Shown here: piece by piece, positions 10,013 to 20,923 of the stretch
Layout: every line of letters begins with the position of its first letter
How positions within the stretch are numbered: the first letter of the stretch is position 1
Source of the DNA: Ruegeria spongiae
GTDB taxonomy: Bacteria > Pseudomonadota > Alphaproteobacteria > Rhodobacterales > Rhodobacteraceae
Direction of reading: 5' to 3'
Assembly: GCF_023502395.1 (NCBI RefSeq)
Contig: NZ_JAMFMB010000019.1
Span: 34,390-98,389, forward strand
DNA: 64,000 nt
Notes under the pieces: model-generated
What the model saw: only the letters and a program-made list of their open reading frames with translations
Database searches by the model: none
What the model was told of the DNA's origin: nothing
Position numbers and translations under genes: made by a program

Positions 10013-11377
10013 TCAGATCCTGTCCATCAGTGTTGTCATGGCTTCCCTGTACTTGCTGAGGACCGCATCGCGCGCGACATGTCGCCCGCCCCGCACCTGA
10101 TGCCGCCCGGCGGACCAGAGGTCGGTGACAACGTGGTCCTTGGCGGCAAAACACAAACCATCCAGAAGCTGTTCGTCACTCAGCGCCATCAGGGCCGGGT
10201 CGGTGCTGTCAACGGCCACCAGATCAGCAAGCTTGCCGGTCGCAATCTCACCGCTGTCGCGGCCCAGCGCCTGCGCGCCTCCCACCGCCGCAGACAGGTA
10301 GAGATGTGCCCCGACCGACCCTGCGCCCGGCACCATCACGTTGCGGCTGTGGTCCCGCAGGCGCTGGGAGTATTCCAGTGTCCGCAATTCTTCGGTCAGC
10401 GAGATGCAGACATTCGAATCCGACCCGATGCCAAATCGCCCGCCTGCCTGCATGAATGTCGGGCCATTGAACGGTCCGTCGCCCAGATTGGCCTCGGTCA
10501 CCGGACACAGGCCCGCAACCGCGCCGGAGCGCGCCATCGCGATCGTTTCTGCTTCGGTCATGTGGGTGGCATGGATCAGGCACCACCGGTCATCAACGGG
10601 TGCGTTTTGCAGCAGCCAGTCGACCGGTCTAGACCCCAGCCATTGCCGGATATCTTCGACCTCCTTGAGCTGTTCCGCGATATGGATATGGATCGGTTGA
10701 GCGTCGTGCGAGGCCAGCAGATTGGCCAGATCCTCGGGGCAGGTTGCGCGCAGCGAGTGCGGGGCGATGCCGACGCAGGTATCGGCAGGCAGCGCCCGAG
10801 AGGCCGTTCGCGCCTGGGACACCAGGTCGAGATAGGCGCCGACATCATTGCCGAACCTTCTCTGCCCCGGCCCCAGTTCGTCCTGCCCTGCCCCGCCATA
10901 GCTGTAGAGCACCGGCAAATGGGTCAGCCCGATCCCGGTCTGCGCAGCGGCGGCAAAGACACGTTGGCTAAGCTCGCTGACCGCGTCATAGGGCGTGCCA
11001 TCGGGCTGGTGATGGACATAGTGAAACTCACCGACCGAGGCATAGCCTGCCTCCTGCATCTCCAGAAAGACCAGCGCGGCGATAGCCTCATACTGCTCGG
11101 GCGTGAAATGGGTGACGAACCGGTACATCATCTCGCGCCAGGTCCAGAAACTGTCGCGATCCGCCGCGCGTGTCTCGGTCATCCCGGCCATGGCACGCTG
11201 GAAGCTGTGCGAGTGCAGGTTCGCCAGCGCGGGCAGCAACGTATCGACATGCGCATCACCGGGTTGGGGTGCGGCACCGACCTCGAGTGTAACGATGCGC
11301 ATATCCTCAACACAGATGCGCACATCCCGACACCATTCAGAGCCTAATAAGGCGCGTTGCGCATATATCGCCTGCAT
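10013..11377 (-). CDS. hutF: Formimidoylglutamate deiminase
   Basis: Amidohydrolase that converts N-formimidoyl-glutamate to N-formyl-glutamate plus ammonia, step four of the five-step histidine pathway. Metal-site motifs are visible: LANLHSHSFQRAMAG near residue 65, HIAEQ, HATHMT, and GIGSDSNV. The start is the Met of MQAIYAQRALLG, preceded by GGAGG at good spacing; a longer reading would add 14 unlikely residues. It gives 454 residues, normal for HutF, and diverges from hutI-H-G-U. The presence of HutF with HutG, rather than a formiminoglutamase, defines the pathway variant. Confidence 0.93.
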   Translation of the reverse strand: MQAIYAQRALLGSEWCRDVRICVEDMRIVTLEVGAAPQPGDAHVDTLLPALANLHSHSFQRAMAGMTETRAADRDSFWTWREMMYRFVTHFTPEQYEAIAALVFLEMQEAGYASVGEFHYVHHQPDGTPYDAVSELSQRVFAAAAQTGIGLTHLPVLYSYGGAGQDELGPGQRRFGNDVGAYLDLVSQARTASRALPADTCVGIAPHSLRATCPEDLANLLASHDAQPIHIHIAEQLKEVEDIRQWLGSRPVDWLLQNAPVDDRWCLIHATHMTEAETIAMARSGAVAGLCPVTEANLGDGPFNGPTFMQAGGRFGIGSDSNVCISLTEELRTLEYSQRLRDHSRNVMVPGAGSVGAHLYLSAAVGGAQALGRDSGEIATGKLADLVAVDSTDPALMALSDEQLLDGLCFAAKDHVVTDLWSAGRHQVRGGRHVARDAVLSKYREAMTTLMDRI

Positions 11378-11388
11378 TTGGCCTCCAA

Positions 11389-11404
11389 TTATGACTAGAC
11401 ATAA
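11389..11404. promoter_or_regulatory. Candidate HutC operator between hutF and hutI
   Basis: The near-palindrome TTATGACTAGACATAA (14 of 16 positions symmetric around CTAG) lies in the 77-base gap between the divergent hutF and hutI starts. There one repressor site could control both transcripts. No biochemical support; inferred from symmetry and location. Confidence 0.45.
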
Positions 11405-11454
11405 CATTCTTAACCGCATACCTTACAACGTGCAAGCTTCCACAGAGGATTCCC

Positions 11455-12663
11455 GTGACCAACAAGCGCATCCTGACCGGCCTTCATGCCGCAACGATGA
11501 GTGCGGGCGACGCCCCTTATGGTCTGATCGAACTGGCGGCGATCGCCATTGAGGGCGATCAGATCGCGTGGGTCGGACCCGCAAGCGCGGTGCCCGGCGA
11601 CTTTGGCGACTGGCCCCGCGATGATCTGGGTGGGCGGCTGGTCACGCCGGGATTGATCGATTGCCATACCCATCTGGTTTTCGGCGGCAATCGCGCCCGC
11701 GAGTTCGAGATGCGCCTGAACGGGGCCAGCTACGAAGAGGTCGCGCGCGCCGGTGGTGGAATCGTCTCAACCGTCAGTGACACGCGCACGGCGTCGCTGG
11801 AGACGCTGATCGCACAGGCTCTGCCCCGGCTGGACGCGCTGACCGCCGAAGGGGTCACCACGGTTGAGGTCAAATCCGGCTATGGGCTGGATCGAGAGAC
11901 CGAGCTCAACATGCTGCGCGCCGCCCGTGCATTGCAACGCGTACGCCCGGTGACGATCAAGACCAGCTTTCTGGGCGCCCATGCGACACCACCCGAGTAC
12001 AAATCCCGCGAAGACGCCTATATTGATGAGGTCTGCATCCCGACGCTGCGCGCCGCAGGTGATGAAGGGCTGGTGGATGCCGTGGATGGGTTCTGCGAAA
12101 ACATCGCCTTTGACACGGATCAGATCGACCGGGTGTTCCGCGTGGCGGCAGAGCTTGGCCTGCCGGTCAAACTGCATGCCGAGCAATTGTCCCATCTGGG
12201 CGGCACGCAACTGGCAACCCGCTACAACGCCCTGTCGGCGGATCATCTGGAATATGCGACCGAAGCGGATGCGCGTGCAATGGCAGCTTCGGGCACTGTC
12301 GCGGTGATCCTGCCGGGGGCGTTCTATACACTGCGTGAGGTGCAGCAACCGCCGATCGAGGCGTTCCGCGCCCATCACGTTCCGATGGCGCTGGCCAGCG
12401 ATTGCAATCCGGGATCATCGCCGCTGACCTCACTGCTGCTGACCATGAACATGGGCTGCACCCTGTTCCGCATGACGCCCGAAGAGGCACTGGCCGGTGT
12501 CACATGCAATGCCGCGCAAGCGCTGGGGCTGCCGGATCGGGGCCGGATCGCGCCGGGCCTGCGCGCCGATCTGGCGGTCTGGGATGTCGAAACACCGGCA
12601 GAGCTGTCCTATCGCATCGGTTTCAACCCGCTTCACGCCCGTATCCTCGCAGGTCGCCCATGA
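11455..12663 (+). CDS. hutI: Imidazolonepropionase
   Basis: Amidohydrolase that opens imidazolone-5-propionate to N-formimidoyl-glutamate, step three of histidine breakdown. The zinc/iron ligands are visible: [19 protein letters not shown] near residue 70, [12 protein letters not shown], and [12 protein letters not shown]. It starts at a GTG (11455) with AGAGGA upstream and has 402 residues, as usual. Its stop overlaps the hutH ATG by four bases, making hutI-H-G-U a tightly coupled run. Confidence 0.94.
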   Translation: MTNKRILTGLHAATMSAGDAPYGLIELAAIAIEGDQIAWVGPASAVPGDFGDWPRDDLGGRLVTPGLIDCHTHLVFGGNRAREFEMRLNGASYEEVARAGGGIVSTVSDTRTASLETLIAQALPRLDALTAEGVTTVEVKSGYGLDRETELNMLRAARALQRVRPVTIKTSFLGAHATPPEYKSREDAYIDEVCIPTLRAAGDEGLVDAVDGFCENIAFDTDQIDRVFRVAAELGLPVKLHAEQLSHLGGTQLATRYNALSADHLEYATEADARAMAASGTVAVILPGAFYTLREVQQPPIEAFRAHHVPMALASDCNPGSSPLTSLLLTMNMGCTLFRMTPEEALAGVTCNAAQALGLPDRGRIAPGLRADLAVWDVETPAELSYRIGFNPLHARILAGRP

Positions 12664-14183
12664 TTGTTCTGACACCCGGCACCACCACGCTCGACACGCT
12701 GGAAACCCTTTTTCGAGATGGAACCCCGGCGCAGCTGGACCGGGCCGCCAGACCAGCCATCGACGCCGCCGCCGACATGGTGGCGCAGGCCGCAGCCGGA
12801 TCAGAGGCGGTCTATGGCGTCAATACCGGGTTCGGCAAGCTGGCCTCGACCCGGATCGCGCCCGAGGACACCGCCCTTTTGCAACGCAACCTGATCCTGT
12901 CACATTGCTGCGGCGTGGGCGAGCCGCTGGCCCAAGATAAAACACGCCTGATGATGGTGCTGAAGCTGCTGTCGCTGGGCCGGGGTGCTTCTGGCGTATC
13001 CTGGGCGGTAATCGAACAGATCGAGGCAATGCTGGCGCGTGATGTGATTCCGGTTGTGCCCTCGCAAGGCTCGGTCGGCGCTTCGGGGGATCTGGCGCCG
13101 CTGGCCCATATGGCCGCAGCGATGATCGGCGCGGGCGAGGCTTGCTACGACGGCCAGCGCATGCCCGCCATTGAGGCGCTGAAATGCGCCGATTTAGAGC
13201 CTGTTACTCTCGGCCCAAAGGCCGGTCTGGGTCTGATCAATGGCACGCAGTTCTCGACCGCCTGCGCCTTGGCAGGCCTGTTTGACGGGTTGCGGATGGC
13301 ACGCGCCTCGATGGTGATCGCGTCACTGACAACAGATGCCATCATGGGCTCGACCGCGCCGCTGGTGCCCGAAATCCATGCGCTGCGCGGCCATGCGGGC
13401 CAGATCGACGTGGCACGGGGAATGCGGGCGCTGATGGAGGGATCCGAGATCCGCGAAAGCCATCGTGAAGGGGACACCCGCGTACAGGACCCCTATTGCA
13501 TCCGCTGCCAGCCCCAGGTCGTCGGCGCGGCGCTGGACGTGCTGCGCATGGCGGCCCGCACGCTGGAGGTCGAGGCCAACGCTGTCACGGATAATCCGTT
13601 GGTGCTGGTCGAGGCCGGGCGCATCGTGTCAGGCGGCAATTTCCATGCCGAATATGTGGGTTTTGCCGCCGATCAGATCGCGCTGGCCCTGGCCGAAATC
13701 GGCGCCATCGCCCAGCGCCGCGTGGCACTGATGGTGGATCCGACGCTCAGCTTCGATCTGCCACCCTTCCTGACCCCTGAACCGGGGTTGAATTCGGGCT
13801 TCATGATCGCCGAGGTGACCACGGCGGCATTGATGAGTGAGAACAAGCATCTCGCCAACCCCTGCGTGACGGATTCCACCCCGACCTCGGCCAATCAGGA
13901 GGATCACGTGTCGATGGCCGCCCACGGCGCGCTGCGACTGGGGCGGATGGGTCAGAACCTGTCAGTGATCCTCGGGGTCGAACTGCTCTGTGCCGCGCAG
14001 GGGGTTGAGGCGCGCGCGCCGCTGGTGACCTCGCAACAGTTGCAGGCGGTGATCGCGCATCTGCGGCGCTCCGTGCCCGCGTTGGAACAGGACCGCTACC
14101 TCGCCCCTGATATCGAAGCGGCAGCGGCTATGGTCCGATCCGGCGATCTCGAACAGGTGGCGCAGCTCGAGATGCCGTCATGA
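12660..14183 (+). CDS. hutH: Histidine ammonia-lyase
   Basis: Removes ammonia from histidine to give urocanate, the first pathway step. The MIO-forming Ala-Ser-Gly is in [16 protein letters not shown] near residue 140. Other family marks are GVNTGFGKL and [12 protein letters not shown]. The start is the ATG overlapping the hutI stop (ATGA). This gives 507 residues; the frame stays open upstream, but that segment lies inside hutI and is not conserved. The 3' end overlaps hutG. Confidence 0.95.
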   Translation: MIVLTPGTTTLDTLETLFRDGTPAQLDRAARPAIDAAADMVAQAAAGSEAVYGVNTGFGKLASTRIAPEDTALLQRNLILSHCCGVGEPLAQDKTRLMMVLKLLSLGRGASGVSWAVIEQIEAMLARDVIPVVPSQGSVGASGDLAPLAHMAAAMIGAGEACYDGQRMPAIEALKCADLEPVTLGPKAGLGLINGTQFSTACALAGLFDGLRMARASMVIASLTTDAIMGSTAPLVPEIHALRGHAGQIDVARGMRALMEGSEIRESHREGDTRVQDPYCIRCQPQVVGAALDVLRMAARTLEVEANAVTDNPLVLVEAGRIVSGGNFHAEYVGFAADQIALALAEIGAIAQRRVALMVDPTLSFDLPPFLTPEPGLNSGFMIAEVTTAALMSENKHLANPCVTDSTPTSANQEDHVSMAAHGALRLGRMGQNLSVILGVELLCAAQGVEARAPLVTSQQLQAVIAHLRRSVPALEQDRYLAPDIEAAAAMVRSGDLEQVAQLEMPS

Positions 14184-14962
14184 TCGAGGTGGTGCGCGGT
14201 GACAGCCCGCTGGTGCTGGGCCTGCCCCATACCGGGACCCGGATACCTGACGACGTTCTGTCCCGCCTGAACGCCACCGGGCAGGCAATGGCAGATACCG
14301 ACTGGCACATTGACCGCCTCTATGACGGGCTGCTCGCCGGTACCACCACGGTGCGAACGCCAATCCATCGCTATGTGATCGACGTCAACCGCGATCCGGC
14401 GGGTATCAGTCTCTATCCCGGGCAAAATACCACCACCCTGTGCCCTCTCACCGATTTCGACGGCTCGCCGATCTACCGCCCGGGCATGGAGCCTGACGCC
14501 GGTGAAATCGCCCGCAGGCGCGAATCCTACCACGCGCCCTATCACGTCGCCCTGACGGCAGAGCTGGAGCGTCTGCGCGCTGTGCATGGCTTTGCCATAC
14601 TCTACGATTGCCACTCGATCCGCTCGCATATCCCGTTCCTTTTCGACGGCATTTTGCCTGATTTCAATATCGGTACGAATAGCGGCACCACCTGCGCGCT
14701 GGGGCTGGAACGCTGCGTTCAGGACATTTGCGCCGGTGCGACCGATTACAGCCACGTGGTCAATGGCCGTTTCAAAGGTGGCTGGACCACGCGCCACTAC
14801 GGGCGGCCCACAGAGGGTCTGCACGCGATCCAGATGGAACTGGCGCAATCCACCTACATGGAAGAGACCCCGCCCTGGACTTGGGCACCGGACAAGGCGC
14901 ACGCCTTGCGCCGCCCCCTGACCGAGATACTCACAACGCTCAAGAACTGGAGCCCCGCATGA
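14180..14962 (+). CDS. hutG: N-formylglutamate deformylase
   Basis: Hydrolyses N-formylglutamate to glutamate and formate, the last step of the HutF-type histidine pathway. It has 260 residues with the amidohydrolase marks [11 protein letters not shown] near the start, [30 protein letters not shown] and [17 protein letters not shown] overlaps join it to hutH upstream and hutU downstream. Having HutF on the divergent arm agrees with this being a formylglutamate rather than formiminoglutamate enzyme. Confidence 0.92.
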   Translation: MIEVVRGDSPLVLGLPHTGTRIPDDVLSRLNATGQAMADTDWHIDRLYDGLLAGTTTVRTPIHRYVIDVNRDPAGISLYPGQNTTTLCPLTDFDGSPIYRPGMEPDAGEIARRRESYHAPYHVALTAELERLRAVHGFAILYDCHSIRSHIPFLFDGILPDFNIGTNSGTTCALGLERCVQDICAGATDYSHVVNGRFKGGWTTRHYGRPTEGLHAIQMELAQSTYMEETPPWTWAPDKAHALRRPLTEILTTLKNWSPA

Positions 14963-16638
14963 CCGACCCCCTCCACAATATCCGCGACATCTATCCCCCC
15001 ACCGGGCCTGAGCTGAATGCCAAAAGCTGGCAGACCGAAGCGCCGCTGAGGATGCTGATGAACAACCTGCACCCCGATGTCGCCGAAAGCCCGCATGAGC
15101 TGGTGGTCTATGGCGGCATCGGGCGTGCGGCGCGGACATGGAAGGATTTCGACCTCATTTGCGCCAGTCTGAAACAATTGGAGGCAGAAGAGACCCTGAT
15201 CGTGCAGTCGGGCAAGCCGGTGGCGGTGATCCGCACCCATGCGGACGCGCCTCGGGTTTTGATCGCAAACTCCAATTTAGTGCCGCATTGGGCCACATGG
15301 GACCATTTCAATGAACTCGATAAGAAAGGCCTGATGATGTACGGCCAGATGACCGCTGGCTCATGGATTTATATCGGTACGCAAGGCATCGTGCAGGGCA
15401 CCTATGAGACCTTTGCCGAGGCCGGACGGCAGCATTACGAGGGTGACCTCACCGGCAAATGGATCCTGACCGGCGGTCTGGGCGGTATGGGCGGGGCGCA
15501 GCCGCTGGCTGCTGTCTTTGCCGGGGCCTGCTGCCTCGCAGTGGAATGCGACCCGGACCGGATCGATTTCCGCCTGCGCACCAAATATGTCGATGAGCGC
15601 GCCGACACGCTCGACAAAGCGCTTGAGATGATTGATCGCTGGACCAAAGCGGGCGAGGCGAAATCCGTCGGGTTGCTGGGCAATGCGGCCGATATTTTCC
15701 CTGAGATATATGCGCGCATGCAGGCCGGTGGCATGCGCCCCGACATCGTCACCGACCAGACCAGTGCGCATGACCCGATCAACGGCTATCTGCCGCAGGG
15801 CTGGTCGCTGGCGGATTGGCGCGACAAGCGCGAAACAGACCCTAAAGCGGTGGAAAAGGCCGCCTGCGCCAGTATGCGCGTACATGTAGAGGCGATGGTC
15901 GATTTCTGGAACGCAGGCGTGCCGACGCTGGATTATGGCAACAACATCCGGCAGGTGGCGCAGAATGAGGGGCTGGAGAATGCCTTTGCCTTTCCCGGAT
16001 TTGTGCCCGCCTATATTCGCCCGCTCTTCTGCAAGGGCATCGGCCCGTTCCGCTGGTGCGCCCTGTCGGGCGATCCCGGGGATATCTACAAGACCGACGC
16101 CAAGATGAAGGAGCTCTTCCCCGAGAACACCCATCTGCACAATTGGCTGGACATGGCGCAGGAGCGTATCGCGTTTCAGGGTCTGCCCGCGCGCATCTGC
16201 TGGATCGGGCTGGGCGACCGGCACAAGGCGGGGCTCGCCTTCAACGAAATGGTGGCCAGCGGTGAGCTGAAGGCACCGGTGGTGATCGGGCGCGATCATC
16301 TGGATTCCGGCTCGGTCGCGTCGCCCAACCGCGAAACCGAGGCGATGCTGGATGGCTCGGACGCGGTCAGCGACTGGCCACTGTTGAACGCGCTGATCAA
16401 CACCGCCTCGGGCGCGACCTGGGTGTCGCTGCACCATGGCGGCGGGGTTGGCATGGGCTTCAGCCAGCATGCGGGCGTGGTCATCTGCGCCGATGGCACG
16501 CCAGAGGCCGCGAAGCGACTGGAGCGGGTGTTGTGGAACGACCCGGCATCGGGCGTCTGGCGACACGCGGATGCGGGCTATGACATCGCCAAAAACTGCG
16601 CGCGCGATCACGGGTTGAACCTGCCCGGCATCCTTTGA
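14959..16638 (+). CDS. hutU: Urocanate hydratase
   Basis: Adds water to urocanate to give imidazolone propionate, step two, using tightly bound NAD. The 559-residue product contains the family core: [35 protein letters not shown] (NAD site), DQTSAHDP and [17 protein letters not shown] near the C-terminus. The start is the ATG overlapping hutG; an in-frame extension upstream lies within hutG and is rejected. It ends the hut operon and is followed by a large stem-loop. Confidence 0.95.
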   Translation: MTDPLHNIRDIYPPTGPELNAKSWQTEAPLRMLMNNLHPDVAESPHELVVYGGIGRAARTWKDFDLICASLKQLEAEETLIVQSGKPVAVIRTHADAPRVLIANSNLVPHWATWDHFNELDKKGLMMYGQMTAGSWIYIGTQGIVQGTYETFAEAGRQHYEGDLTGKWILTGGLGGMGGAQPLAAVFAGACCLAVECDPDRIDFRLRTKYVDERADTLDKALEMIDRWTKAGEAKSVGLLGNAADIFPEIYARMQAGGMRPDIVTDQTSAHDPINGYLPQGWSLADWRDKRETDPKAVEKAACASMRVHVEAMVDFWNAGVPTLDYGNNIRQVAQNEGLENAFAFPGFVPAYIRPLFCKGIGPFRWCALSGDPGDIYKTDAKMKELFPENTHLHNWLDMAQERIAFQGLPARICWIGLGDRHKAGLAFNEMVASGELKAPVVIGRDHLDSGSVASPNRETEAMLDGSDAVSDWPLLNALINTASGATWVSLHHGGGVGMGFSQHAGVVICADGTPEAAKRLERVLWNDPASGVWRHADAGYDIAKNCARDHGLNLPGIL

Positions 16639-16642
16639 GCGG

Positions 16643-16710
16643 TCGATCCTGCCGTTGTCTGGGGCTGTGATCCGGCCTCGCCGACCCCACCCCGGACAAC
16701 GCCGGATCGA
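16643..16710 (+). terminator. Long imperfect stem-loop at the end of the hut operon
   Basis: The arm at 16643-16664 (ending GTTGTCTGGGG) is nearly complementary to 16690-16710 (starting CCCCGGACAAC), giving a stem of about 20 pairs with few mismatches. It starts four bases after the hutU stop. No T-run follows, so it may act as an mRNA 3' end barrier or Rho-associated terminator. Confidence 0.45.
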
Positions 16711-16753
16711 ATCGTGCTACACTCGGCCCTCAACAGACCGAAGGGAGGGTGTG

Positions 16754-17041
16754 ATGGCGTATGTGACCGTCTCGACATGGCGTTATGAAGAAGGGCAGGA
16801 CGAGGCCGCGCTGGAGAAAAGCGCGCGGGACAACCTGACTCAGCTCAAGGCGATGGGGGCTGTGGGCGGGTATCTTGTCCGCACCTCCGACAGCGAAGGC
16901 ATGGTTGTCGTGATCTATCCAGATGAGGGCACCTGGAACCGGGTGCGCGACATGGTCACCCATATGCGGGCCAATACCGATCCCGCAGTGGGCGGGCGCA
17001 ATATTGATGTCCTGAGCGGTGCCGCGGTGGTGGCTGTGTAG
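16754..17041 (+). CDS. Small conserved hypothetical protein, likely dimeric alpha/beta barrel
   Basis: A 95-residue cytosolic protein (MAYVTVSTWRYEEGQ...). The beta-alpha-beta layout and the segment MVVVIYPDEGTWNRV resemble antibiotic-biosynthesis-monooxygenase-like barrels, but no catalytic residues can be named. The ATG at 16754 follows a GGAGG site; the longer frame from 16655 lacks one. It lies just after the hut operon but beyond its stem-loop, so it is probably separate. Confidence 0.65.
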   Translation: MAYVTVSTWRYEEGQDEAALEKSARDNLTQLKAMGAVGGYLVRTSDSEGMVVVIYPDEGTWNRVRDMVTHMRANTDPAVGGRNIDVLSGAAVVAV

Positions 17042-17045
17042 CCGA

Positions 17046-17255
17046 TCAGTGCAGGTTCTCGGGCAGAATACCCACTACCGTTCCCTGCGGCAGTTTGGTC
17101 AGCACCTGCTTGCCGCGCATGGCTTTGATCGCATATCCCATCCCGGCCAGGCGGAATTCCCATTCCCGCGCGCTCAGCGCCTGTTCTTTTTCCCGCTGGA
17201 TCATGTCCAGCATGGCTGCGTCGATCACAGCCCCGTTGGCTTCGCCAAAAGTCAT
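17046..17255 (-). CDS. Small conserved hypothetical protein
   Basis: A 69-residue product, MTFGEANGAVIDAAMLDMIQ..., with a charged helical middle (QREKEQALSAREWEFRLAG) and no membrane segment. Two adjacent ATGs (17258 and 17255) follow GAGGT, which fixes the start; a 30-residue upstream extension is basic and unlike a conserved domain. It converges with the gene ending at 17041. Function unknown. Confidence 0.55.
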   Translation of the reverse strand: MTFGEANGAVIDAAMLDMIQREKEQALSAREWEFRLAGMGYAIKAMRGKQVLTKLPQGTVVGILPENLH

Positions 17256-17381
17256 CATCTCAACCTCGTTACCTTTTTGAACGAGGATGACACTGCCCGC
17301 TGATCTGGGCCGGAATTTACCGGAAATAGGGTGTTTTGCGGGCAACCGGGACAGTTCGTTTCCGATATTGCCGCAATTAAC

Positions 17382-17777
17382 CTATTTGGTCTTCGTGGGT
17401 GCCTGCAGTTCCTTGAACACAAAAATCGGGATCAGGATGGTGGCGATCAGCGAACCGAGCCAGACCAGCAGCGTGGCCGCCAGCAGATTGGCGATACCGC
17501 CGATCTGAAAGCCACTGACAATCAGGCTGGTGATGATGAGGCCAAAGAAAATCACCACCAAAGCAACGCCGCCCTTGAGCGCGGGCAGGTTCTTTTCACT
17601 GATTTTGGTAATCAACGGGTCGGCGATGACCTGAATGACGGTAAAGATCACCACGACGATCAACAGCGACAGCGGCCCGACCGAGAACCCGTCCAGAATC
17701 AATGTGGCCAGCAACAGCCCCACCGCGTTGCTGATCAGGATGGCGGCGGCAAGCAGAAGGCGTCGGGTCATGGGCAT
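17382..17777 (-). CDS. Phage-holin-IV-type small membrane protein
   Basis: A 131-residue protein with four predicted membrane helices and the pattern of the Phage_holin_4_2 family (ISNAVGLLLATLILDGFSV..., DPLITKISEKNLPALKGG). Such proteins are common chromosomal membrane proteins of unknown role and do not by themselves mean a prophage; no phage genes are nearby. The start could be Met1 or Met3. Confidence 0.65.
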   Translation of the reverse strand: MPMTRRLLLAAAILISNAVGLLLATLILDGFSVGPLSLLIVVVIFTVIQVIADPLITKISEKNLPALKGGVALVVIFFGLIITSLIVSGFQIGGIANLLAATLLVWLGSLIATILIPIFVFKELQAPTKTK

Positions 17778-17861
17778 GGTTCCTTGAAACGCAAATTGGG
17801 GTCAATTCACGTTCAGGGATAACGCATTCCGGCGCGGTGTTCACCAAATAGTTGCAAGGTC

Positions 17862-19049
17862 TCAGGGGCGCAACCCGGCCTCGGCCTCGATCTGTTTGCG
17901 CGACTTGCGGGCCCGCTCGGTGGCCGATTTCAACTGGCCGCAAGCTGCCATGATGTCCTCGCCCCGCGTCTTGCGGATGGGTGAGGCATAGCCTGCCTGA
18001 TAGATGATATTGGCGAACGCCCGGATGCGGTTGTTCGAGCTGCGCTTATAGGGCGCGCCGGGCCATTCGTTGAACGGGATCAGGTTGATCTTGGCCGGGA
18101 TGTTGTGGCGCTTGATATGGTCGATCAGGCGATGGGCATCCGCATCGCTGTCGTTCACCCCGTCCAGCATCACGTATTCAAAGGTGATCCGTTCTGAGTT
18201 CGACACTTTGGGATAGCCGGCCAGCGCTTGCAGCAGTTCCTCGATGTTCCAGCGCTTGTTGATCGGGACCAGCGCATCGCGGGTCTCGTCGGTGGTGGCG
18301 TGGAAGGAAATCGCCAGCAGGCAGCCGATTTCCTCGGCCGTGCGCGCAATCTCGGGCACAACGCCGGAGGTCGAAAGCGTAATGCGGCGGCGGGACAGGG
18401 AAATCCCCTCGGGGTCCATGGCGATCTTCATCGCGTCGCGGACGTTGTCGAAATTGTACAGTGGCTCACCCATGCCCATCAGAACGATGTTGGAAAGCAG
18501 GCGGGTTTCGTCCTTGGGCGCGCCGGGGGTGGGCCATTCGTCCAGATCGTCGCGGGCCATCATCACCTGACCGACAATCTCGGCGGCGGTCAGGTTGCGC
18601 ACCAGCTTCTGGGTGCCGGTATGGCAGAAGGAGCAGGTCAGCGTGCAGCCCACCTGGCTGGAGATACACAGCGTGCCGCGATCTTCTTCGGGGATATAGA
18701 CCACCTCGACCTCATGGCCGCCAGCGATGCGGCACAGATATTTGCGGGTGCCATCCTCGGACACCTGTCGGGTCACCACCTCGGGCGTTTCGATGACAAA
18801 GCTCTCGGCCAGTTGCGCGCGATAGGCTTTGGCAAGGTTGGTCATCACGTCGAAATCACGTACGCCCCATTGATAGATCCACTGCCAGATCTGACCGGTC
18901 CGCATCTTGGCCTGCTTTTCCGGTGTGCCATGTTCGATCAGCGTCTCGCGCAGCTGGTCGCGGGTCAGGCCAACAAGGTTGAGCTTTCCCTCCGGCAGCT
19001 TGCGGGGAATGGTCATCACGTCCTGGGTGATCGGCGCTTTGGCGGTCAT
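17862..19049 (-). CDS. rlmN: 23S rRNA (adenine-C2)-methyltransferase / tRNA m2A37 methyltransferase
   Basis: Radical-SAM enzyme that methylates C2 of A2503 in 23S rRNA and A37 in some tRNAs. It has 395 residues. The radical-SAM cysteines are in [13 protein letters not shown] (CxxxCxxC) near residue 130. [12 protein letters not shown] follows. The C-terminal ACGQLK segment carries the Cys that resolves the methyl-enzyme intermediate. The gene stands alone on the minus strand. Confidence 0.95.
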   Translation of the reverse strand: MTAKAPITQDVMTIPRKLPEGKLNLVGLTRDQLRETLIEHGTPEKQAKMRTGQIWQWIYQWGVRDFDVMTNLAKAYRAQLAESFVIETPEVVTRQVSEDGTRKYLCRIAGGHEVEVVYIPEEDRGTLCISSQVGCTLTCSFCHTGTQKLVRNLTAAEIVGQVMMARDDLDEWPTPGAPKDETRLLSNIVLMGMGEPLYNFDNVRDAMKIAMDPEGISLSRRRITLSTSGVVPEIARTAEEIGCLLAISFHATTDETRDALVPINKRWNIEELLQALAGYPKVSNSERITFEYVMLDGVNDSDADAHRLIDHIKRHNIPAKINLIPFNEWPGAPYKRSSNNRIRAFANIIYQAGYASPIRKTRGEDIMAACGQLKSATERARKSRKQIEAEAGLRP

Positions 19050-19195
19050 GGCGAGACTCGGGGTTTGTGCGTAAGATGCGCCTCTATATAGGAACGCGCG
19101 GCAAGATCAAAAGGAATCGTGTCGATCCGAACAAACCCGAACACAGGCCCGCGCCAGTTTCAGCAGTCAGGAAAATAGGTCAATCGACCGTTTTG

Positions 19196-19729
19196 CTACT
19201 CGGTGCAGCGCTTGTCGGCATCCTCGATACCGGCAGTAAAGCCCAGCAGCGAGAACGTGTCCTTGGTCTGGGTGCCGCGCCCGGAACGGGCGGTCAGCAC
19301 CGCCTGCGCGCCGCGCTTCATCGCGGTCACGATCTTGGCATCGTCAGCGGCGGTTGCGGGCCAGGCCCATTCGCCTTCGGTGAAAAGTTCGAACTCGGAC
19401 CCGCCGACGCTCAGGTTCACCGTCGAGCCCGGTGCAAAGGGATAGCCCCCGGTAAAGGTCACCTGACCCTTTACGCCCGCCTTTGGGCGAAAGAAAACAA
19501 ACAGCAGGATATCGCTGCGGCGCACGGCCACGACGCGGCCACCGCGAGTGTTCACCGTCTCTTCCGGAGCGGACACGATCCAGCATTCGGTCGGGTCCTG
19601 TTCGACAAACACGCTCCACGATGTGTTTACCGCGACCCGGTTCGAGCTTTCCGACGTTTGCGCTATTGCGGTGCTTGCCAGCCCGGCCAGACACATGCCT
19701 GCCACGATACGCGCCAGTTTCAATCCCAT
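19196..19729 (-). CDS. Secreted IalB-family protein
   Basis: A 177-residue protein with a cleavable signal peptide (MGLKLARIVAGMCLAGLASTAIAQ), so it is periplasmic or secreted. The body fits the invasion-associated-locus-B family: SWSVFVEQDPTECWIVSAP, a basic strand RVVAVRRSDILLF, and a Cys near the C-terminus (DKRCTE) able to pair with the first Cys. The family is widespread in alphaproteobacteria with no defined activity. Met at 19729 is chosen for the signal peptide and a GGGAG site upstream. Confidence 0.75.
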   Translation of the reverse strand: MGLKLARIVAGMCLAGLASTAIAQTSESSNRVAVNTSWSVFVEQDPTECWIVSAPEETVNTRGGRVVAVRRSDILLFVFFRPKAGVKGQVTFTGGYPFAPGSTVNLSVGGSEFELFTEGEWAWPATAADDAKIVTAMKRGAQAVLTARSGRGTQTKDTFSLLGFTAGIEDADKRCTE

Positions 19730-19903
19730 CTGTCCAGACTCCCAGACTGCCTCTAACCTCAAATCACGAACGTGCCCGCGCACCTTGATGGCGCATCTTT
19801 ACCGCTCAGCCGACGCTTGCCGACATAGTCACATTATCGCATGTTCTACCATGGAAGAAAGAGCGATTGGCAGGAAATCGCGCAGAATTTCGAGAGGTTT
19901 TTC

Positions 19904-20899
19904 ATGACGCAGCCGATACCGATGGCCGAGGTCTGGCGCAGCACGTTTCTGGAAAGCGTGCATCTGGGCCATGCGGTGATATGCGATGACAGCGGGCAGA
20001 TCGTGCGCAGTTGGGGCGACCCCAATGCGGTGATCTTTCCGCGATCCTCCTGCAAGATGGTGCAGGCGCTGCCGCTGCTGACATCGGGCGCGGCGGCAAA
20101 ATACGGGCTGGACGCCCAACATCTGGCGCTGGCCTGTGCCTCACACAAGGGCGCGGCGATCCATACCGACCGGGTCAGGGCGTGGCTGGATCACCTGGGG
20201 CTGGGCGTGGACGACTTCCGCTGCGGTCCGCAGGTGCCCGAGGATCGTGACGCCCGCGAGGCGCTGATCCGCGCGTATGAGACGCCCTGTCAGGTGCACA
20301 ACAACTGTTCCGGCAAACATGCGGGGTTTCTGACTCTGTCGCAGCATATGGGCGCTGGGCCCGACTATGTGGCGATGGATCACCCGGTGCAGCAGGCCTG
20401 TCTGGCCGCCTTCGAAGAGGTCACCGGCGAAGCCAGCCCCGGGCATGGGATCGACGGCTGCTCGGCCCCCAATTTCGTCACGTCGCTGACGGGTCTTGCG
20501 CGGGCCATGGCCTGGTTCGCCTCGGCCTCGGACCGATCGGATCGCCAAAGCATGGCAGCGGTCGAACTGACCAATGCGATGATGCGGCACCCCGAATTGG
20601 TTGCCGGCGAGCGCCGCGCCTGCACCGAGTTGATGCGCGCTGCCGGTGGAAAGGCCGCGATCAAAACCGGGGCCGAAGCGGTCTTTGTCGCGATCCTGCC
20701 GGAAAAGCGTATGGGCGTCGCGCTCAAGATCATGGATGGCACGACCCGGGCCAGCGAATGCGCCATCGCGGCGATCCTGGTCAGTCTGGGCGTTCTCGAC
20801 CCCGACCACCCGGCGACACGCAAATTCATGACCCCGCTTCTGCACAGCCGACGCGGCATCGAATGCGGTCACATCAATCCGGCCGAGGGATTCATCTGA
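19904..20899 (+). CDS. Asparaginase II-family protein
   Basis: A 331-residue cytosolic protein matching the AnsA/asparaginase_II family. Marks are MAEVWRSTFLESVHLGHAVICD, IFPRSSCKMVQALPLL, LACASHKG, CQVHNNCSGKHAGFL and GIDGCSAPNF. The family includes rhizobial inducible, thermolabile asparaginase and is unrelated to the E. coli type. The start at MTQPIPM is preceded by GAGAGG; a longer frame adds 21 unlikely residues. Confidence 0.85.
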   Translation: MTQPIPMAEVWRSTFLESVHLGHAVICDDSGQIVRSWGDPNAVIFPRSSCKMVQALPLLTSGAAAKYGLDAQHLALACASHKGAAIHTDRVRAWLDHLGLGVDDFRCGPQVPEDRDAREALIRAYETPCQVHNNCSGKHAGFLTLSQHMGAGPDYVAMDHPVQQACLAAFEEVTGEASPGHGIDGCSAPNFVTSLTGLARAMAWFASASDRSDRQSMAAVELTNAMMRHPELVAGERRACTELMRAAGGKAAIKTGAEAVFVAILPEKRMGVALKIMDGTTRASECAIAAILVSLGVLDPDHPATRKFMTPLLHSRRGIECGHINPAEGFI

Positions 20900-20923
20900 T
20901 CCGTCACGCGCCTGGTGGCGGGC

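Noticed and set aside
9914..11347. Plus-strand frame of 477 codons
   Set aside because: Shadow of hutF with no domain pattern.
17382..17777. Possible prophage signal from the holin-like protein
   Set aside because: The family is a general membrane protein group and there are no other phage genes nearby.
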